Source: an uncultured Clostridia bacterium (GTDB taxonomy: Bacteria > Bacillota > Clostridia > Christensenellales > UBA1242). From it: a DNA stretch of 7,885 nucleotides. The stretch lies in assembly GCA_937893125.1 (NCBI GenBank), contig CALBHW010000047.1:1-7885 (forward strand). The letters are read 5' to 3'. Below the pieces are notes generated by a model. That model made no database searches. It saw only the letters and a program-made list of their open reading frames with translations, and was not told the DNA's origin. The position numbers and the translations under genes are program-made. How positions within the stretch are numbered: the stretch's first letter is position 1; each line of letters starts with the position of its first letter. Positions 5,314 to 7,885 of this stretch are shown piece after piece.

Positions 5314-6009
5314 TTAGGTTAGGTTTTCAATGGCGGATTCCTTGGCTTTGCCTTTCAAAATTTCACTTGAATAAATGTAATTGCAAGTTTTGTTGTATTT
5401 TCTTTCAAGAATATCATAAATTTCCGCAACCGTTTTCCCGCCGTAACCATTTGCAACGCCATTTTTTATAATTTCAGAGTCAGAACAATTTTCTTGCATA
5501 ACGCTACATTTCGCGCCAAAATTGCGGAACCCAACAAAACTAATCTTATTATTTCCGTCCTTGTCTTCTCCCACAACGCGCTTTATTGAGAAAAACTCTT
5601 CTTTATGCTTATTTCCTTTCAAAACAGGCAACATTCCAGTATATGAAACCGCGTTATACGTCATAGTTTTAATATAAAGACCAAATTTCTCTTCAAAAAC
5701 CGCAAGCTTTTTTTCAAAAGACTCACCCTTTTCAGTCATTTTATGTGGCAACTCTTCTACGCAAAAAACATTCTTGCCTAAATCGTCAAGGAGATTGATA
5801 TATTCGTCGTGAGCGTTAATGCTAACTTGCTTAAAACTTTGATTAACTTGCGCTTGCAAATTCCTAACTGGTGTTTCCTTTTGTTGCGCAACATTATCGG
5901 CATTATACGCTTCTTTTACTCTATCATAAATACTTTGTGTTTGGTCGTGTTGATTATACAAACCAAAAATATTTGAATTTTCTCTAATTTCTTCAAAAAC
6001 GCTTTTCAT
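5314..6009 (-). CDS. Unrecognised cytoplasmic protein, 231 residues
   Basis: I do not recognise this family. The protein has no signal peptide or membrane segment. Its first 60 residues are polar and Gln/Asn-rich (NQHDQTQSIYDRVKEAYN, then QQKETPVRNLQAQVNQSFKQ) and look like a helical or flexible region. Residues about 62-130 alternate helix-like and strand-like segments (EYINLLDDLGKNVFCVEELP; SFEKKLAVFEEKFGLYIKTM). Residues about 138-170 look like strands (FFSIKRVVGEDKDGNNKISF, VGFRNFGAKCSV), and the end is helical (TVAEIYDILERKYN). Four Cys are present (83, 168, 175, 209), not arranged as an obvious metal site. ATG at 6009 is chosen because GGAAGGAAG ends a few bases upstream and a good promoter occupies 6060-6032; in-frame upstream starts (ATG 6054, TTG 6060) fall inside that promoter. 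It stands alone between two terminators. Confidence 0.75.
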   Translation of the reverse strand: MKSVFEEIRENSNIFGLYNQHDQTQSIYDRVKEAYNADNVAQQKETPVRNLQAQVNQSFKQVSINAHDEYINLLDDLGKNVFCVEELPHKMTEKGESFEKKLAVFEEKFGLYIKTMTYNAVSYTGMLPVLKGNKHKEEFFSIKRVVGEDKDGNNKISFVGFRNFGAKCSVMQENCSDSEIIKNGVANGYGGKTVAEIYDILERKYNKTCNYIYSSEILKGKAKESAIENLT

Positions 6010-6031
6010 TTTTTTCTTCCTTCCAACAACA

Positions 6032-6060
6032 ATCTTACACCACCTTTCCCCCATTGTCAA
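6032..6060 (-). promoter_or_regulatory. Promoter of the 231-residue gene
   Basis: On the minus strand a perfect TTGACA (6060-6055) is followed after 17 bases by TAAGAT (6037-6032, four of six to consensus). The spacer begins AT then five G, similar to the G-tract promoter at the left edge of the window. Transcription would begin near 6025, leaving a leader of about 15 bases with the ribosome-binding site GGAAGGAAG. Confidence 0.6.
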
Positions 6061-6073
6061 TATCGAGATTGAT

Positions 6074-6128
6074 AAAAAAACATACGGCGACCGAGCGCCA
6101 ACGCATTCGCACTGCCCGCTCGACCGCC
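6074..6128 (-). terminator. GC-rich hairpin followed by a T7 tract
   Basis: CGAGCG (6092-6097) pairs perfectly with CGCTCG (6117-6122); after a two-by-two internal mismatch GGCG (6086-6089) pairs with CGCC (6125-6128). The 19-base loop is also GC-rich. Read on the minus strand the stem is followed after five bases by seven T (6080-6074). It resembles an intrinsic terminator, and stands out strongly from the AT-rich surroundings. It lies just upstream of the promoter at 6060-6032. It could instead be the 3' end of a small RNA or a dispersed palindromic repeat. Confidence 0.5.
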
Positions 6129-6180
6129 CCTTTTACATCTCTCTCAAAATATTTAAGATACACTCCTTTATTCCCCAAAC

Positions 6181-6220
6181 AAAAAACCAACCCTAGTTTA
6201 ATCTTCTAAGGTTGATTTTT
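6181..6220. terminator. Bidirectional intrinsic terminator of the BspA-like gene
   Basis: CAACCCTAG (6188-6196) pairs with CTAAGGTTG (6206-6214) with one mismatch and a nine-base loop. On the minus strand it is followed by six T (6186-6181), which suits the end of the repeat-protein gene stopping at 6275. On the plus strand it is followed by a T-rich run (6216-6226). Confidence 0.7.
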
Positions 6221-6251
6221 ATTTTTAAATTCAACAAAAAATTGTTGTCCA

Positions 6252-6281
6252 TACTTAACTATACCTAACTTTACTTAACTA
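6252..6281. repeat. Three tandem 10-bp units across a stop codon
   Basis: The plus strand reads TACTTAACTA, TACCTAACTT, TACTTAACTA in immediate succession, three units with exact 10-base period and two or fewer differences. The last unit includes the TAA stop of the repeat-protein gene and its final two codons. The period of about one helical turn is what iterated protein sites show, but replication slippage explains it equally well. Confidence 0.6.
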
Positions 6282-7885
6282 TTTTTAGTCCAAGCGTCAG
6301 ATTTATATGTATTAGTTAAATATGTCGCATTTTGTGTTGGGTCGGTTACACTAATTGTATTAGAACCAACCGTCCAAGTTTTACTTGTATCCGCAAAAAC
6401 TATACATGTGAGATTTGAGCAACTAGAAAAAGCAGAGGACCCTATACTCGTCACACCAGTGCCAATTGTCACACTTGTTAAACCACTACAATCTCTAAAA
6501 GCTTCATCCACTATACTCGTCACACTGTTTGGTATCGTTATACTTGTTAAACCACTACATTTATAAAAAGCCTGAAACCCTATACTCGTCACACTGTTTG
6601 GTATCGTTATGCTTGTTAAACTAGTACAATTTCCAAAAGCAGAACGCCCTATACTTGTCACACTATCGGGTATGATTATGCTTGTTAAGCCACTACAATC
6701 TTCAAAAGCAGAATACCCTATACTCGTCACACTATTTGGGATTGTTATATTTGTTAAACTACTACAACCAGAAAAAACCTGATACCCTATACTTGTCACA
6801 TTATTTGGGATTGTTATATTTGTTAAGCCACTACAATCTTCAAAAGCAGAATACCCTATACTCGTCACACTATTTGGGATTGTTATATTTGTTAAGCTAC
6901 TACAACCAGAAAAAGCATAACTCCCTATACTCGTCACACAATCTGGTATTGTTATGCTTGTTAAGCTACTACACCTTTGAAAAGCATAATCCCCTATACT
7001 CGTCACACTATCTGGTATCGTTATGCTTGTTAAATTACTACATTCATAAAAAGCATAGCCCCCTATACTCGTCACACTATTTGGTATAACTGAGGTATTA
7101 CAACCCTGAATTAACGAATTGTCAGATTTCTTTATAAGACAGTTTCCAGAAGAATAATAAGTAGAGTTGTTTGCCGATACAGTTATACTTGTTAAACCAC
7201 TACAATACTGAAAAGCAGAATTCCCTATACTCGTCACACTATCTGGTATCGTTATGCTTGTTAAATTACTACATTCATAAAAAGCATAGCCCCCTATACT
7301 CGTCACACTATTTGGTATCGTTATACTTGTTATACCACTACAATAATAAAAAGCAGAATCCCCTATACTCGTCACACTATTCCCGATTGTTATACTTGTT
7401 AAACCATTACAACCATAAAAAGCAGAATTCCCTATACTCGTCACACTATCTGGTATCGTTATGCTTGTTAAATTACTACATTCATAAAAAGCATAGCCCC
7501 CTATACTCGTCACACTATTTGGCATAAAAACTTTCTTTAATTTTCTACAATAATAAAACGCCCCATAACTTGTATTACTTGTCCCATATCCAATATTTTT
7601 TATGCTTTGTGGAATTACCACATCAGTTATTGATTTATAATAAAAAGCCTTGTAAGGAATATTTACTACTTTATTTGAAATAATAATTTGGGTAGCGCGT
7701 CCCGTGTACAATGCTTCACTTGTATAATTTGGTGTCATAAAGCAAGCATAGAGTTGGGTTTCGGAAGATGGAATGTCATACCAGTTCTCTAAAGAAGAGT
7801 CGGAAGTAGATGTGTAATAGATTGTTCCTTGGTCGTTATAACTGGTTGAACCTACAACTGCTGGATTGGTGCAAAAGTAGAAGAA
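6275..7885 (-). CDS. BspA-like leucine-rich-repeat (LRR_5) surface protein, N-terminus outside the window
   Basis: The frame is open to the window edge (7885), so the ATG at 7738 is almost certainly internal; residues upstream of it (for example NWYDIPSSETQLYACF) continue the protein, and 536 residues are visible. After a divergent first repeat (about 7660-7541), fifteen units run from 7540 to 6413: fourteen of exactly 23 residues with the consensus LTSITIPNSVTSIGYSAF-xx-CSG, and one of 54 residues (sixth) that carries an insertion (SSGNCLIKKSDNSLIQGC) known as a beta-hairpin insert in this family. The C-terminal cap (45 residues: IVFADTSKTWTVGSN, then TDPTQNATYLTNTYKS) also matches what many clostridial LRR_5 proteins end with. 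The repeats place one Cys per turn. Such proteins are usually secreted or surface-bound and take part in adhesion or binding; there is no LPXTG-type sorting signal or membrane anchor at this C-terminus. The ligand is unknown. A terminator follows at 6181-6220. Confidence 0.92.
   Translation of the reverse strand, partial: FFYFCTNPAVVGSTSYNDQGTIYYTSTSDSSLENWYDIPSSETQLYACFMTPNYTSEALYTGRATQIIISNKVVNIPYKAFYYKSITDVVIPQSIKNIGYGTSNTSYGAFYYCRKLKKVFMPNSVTSIGGYAFYECSNLTSITIPDSVTSIGNSAFYGCNGLTSITIGNSVTSIGDSAFYYCSGITSITIPNSVTSIGGYAFYECSNLTSITIPDSVTSIGNSAFQYCSGLTSITVSANNSTYYSSGNCLIKKSDNSLIQGCNTSVIPNSVTSIGGYAFYECSNLTSITIPDSVTSIGDYAFQRCSSLTSITIPDCVTSIGSYAFSGCSSLTNITIPNSVTSIGYSAFEDCSGLTNITIPNNVTSIGYQVFSGCSSLTNITIPNSVTSIGYSAFEDCSGLTSIIIPDSVTSIGRSAFGNCTSLTSITIPNSVTSIGFQAFYKCSGLTSITIPNSVTSIVDEAFRDCSGLTSVTIGTGVTSIGSSAFSSCSNLTCIVFADTSKTWTVGSNTISVTDPTQNATYLTNTYKSDAWTKNS
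6413..7540 (-). repeat. 69-bp coding repeat array (LRR units)
   Basis: Fourteen 69-base units and one 162-base unit make up exactly 1128 bases. Some segments are identical over long stretches: 6992-7087 equals 7223-7318 (96 bases), and 7211-7315 equals 7418-7522 (105 bases, offset 207 = three units). 6682-6756 and 6820-6894 are also near-identical with an offset of two units (138). The exactness at the DNA level shows recent duplication or gene conversion. Confidence 0.9.

Noticed and set aside
6010..6060. TTG at 6060 or ATG at 6054 as start of the 231-residue gene.
   Set aside because: Both lie in the promoter (TTGACA at 6060-6055 and its spacer); ATG 6009 has a good ribosome-binding site.
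6682..7527. Long plus-strand reading frames with a repetitive Ser-His-Tyr-Leu pattern (6682-7089 and 7171-7527).
   Set aside because: They are antisense shadows of the LRR array: a 69-base unit free of stops on one strand also stays open on the other, and the product is low-complexity with no ribosome-binding site.
6413..7540. Regular short repeats that might suggest a CRISPR array.
   Set aside because: Units are contiguous, in frame, 69 bases long and encode LRR_5 repeats; there are no unique spacers.
7736..7738. ATG at 7738 as the true start of the BspA-like gene.
   Set aside because: The frame continues without a stop to the window edge with protein-like sequence, there is no ribosome-binding site, and no signal peptide follows the ATG.

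Overview
The window is AT-rich, uses short SD-led genes and TAA/TGA stops, and carries a BspA-type leucine-rich-repeat protein, a membrane-anchored transglutaminase-like protein and small XRE regulators. This fits a low-GC Firmicute, most likely an uncultured gut Clostridia-type bacterium; the sequence does not fix the genus. I see no rRNA, tRNA, CRISPR array, transposase, integrase or recognisable phage gene.

Layout. 1-160: the left edge holds a -35 box (TTGACA, minus strand) followed by a run of eight G, probably the promoter of a leftward gene outside the window, back to back with the promoter of the first gene. 161-541 (+): small protein with an SH3/KOW-like N-terminal domain (DUF4926-like). 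It converges on 606-2699 (-), a 697-residue anchored protein with a transglutaminase-like domain and a complete Cys-His-Asp triad, started by TTG; the two share a bidirectional terminator. 2760-3047 is gene-free. 3048-3239 (+): 63-residue hypothetical protein. 3384-3599 (-): small DUF6774-like protein. 3713-4189 (-): SLOG-fold (YoqJ/DUF1273-like) nucleotide-ligand protein whose excellent promoter ends right at its ATG. Divergent from it are three small XRE-type helix-turn-helix genes (4329-4646, 4728-4973, 4991-5224; +), the last two paralogues in tandem. 5314-6009 (-): unrecognised 231-residue protein with its own promoter. 6010-6274: two terminator-like hairpins, one of them a GC-rich island. 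6275-7885 (-): C-terminal 536 residues of a BspA-like protein, cut by the window edge.

How the parts fit. Two of the larger products (transglutaminase-like, BspA-like) look extracytoplasmic and could contribute to the cell surface or host/particle interaction, but nothing links them in one operon. The SLOG gene and the XRE genes share a divergent intergenic region and could form a small regulatory/sensing cluster; that is inference from position. Most genes appear to be single transcription units.

Best candidates for follow-up: the G-tract promoter at the left edge (possible slippage-controlled switch), the possibly leaderless SLOG transcript, the GC-rich hairpin at 6086-6128, and the unrecognised gene at 5314-6009. 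I do not see convincing evidence of a complete new multi-gene system.
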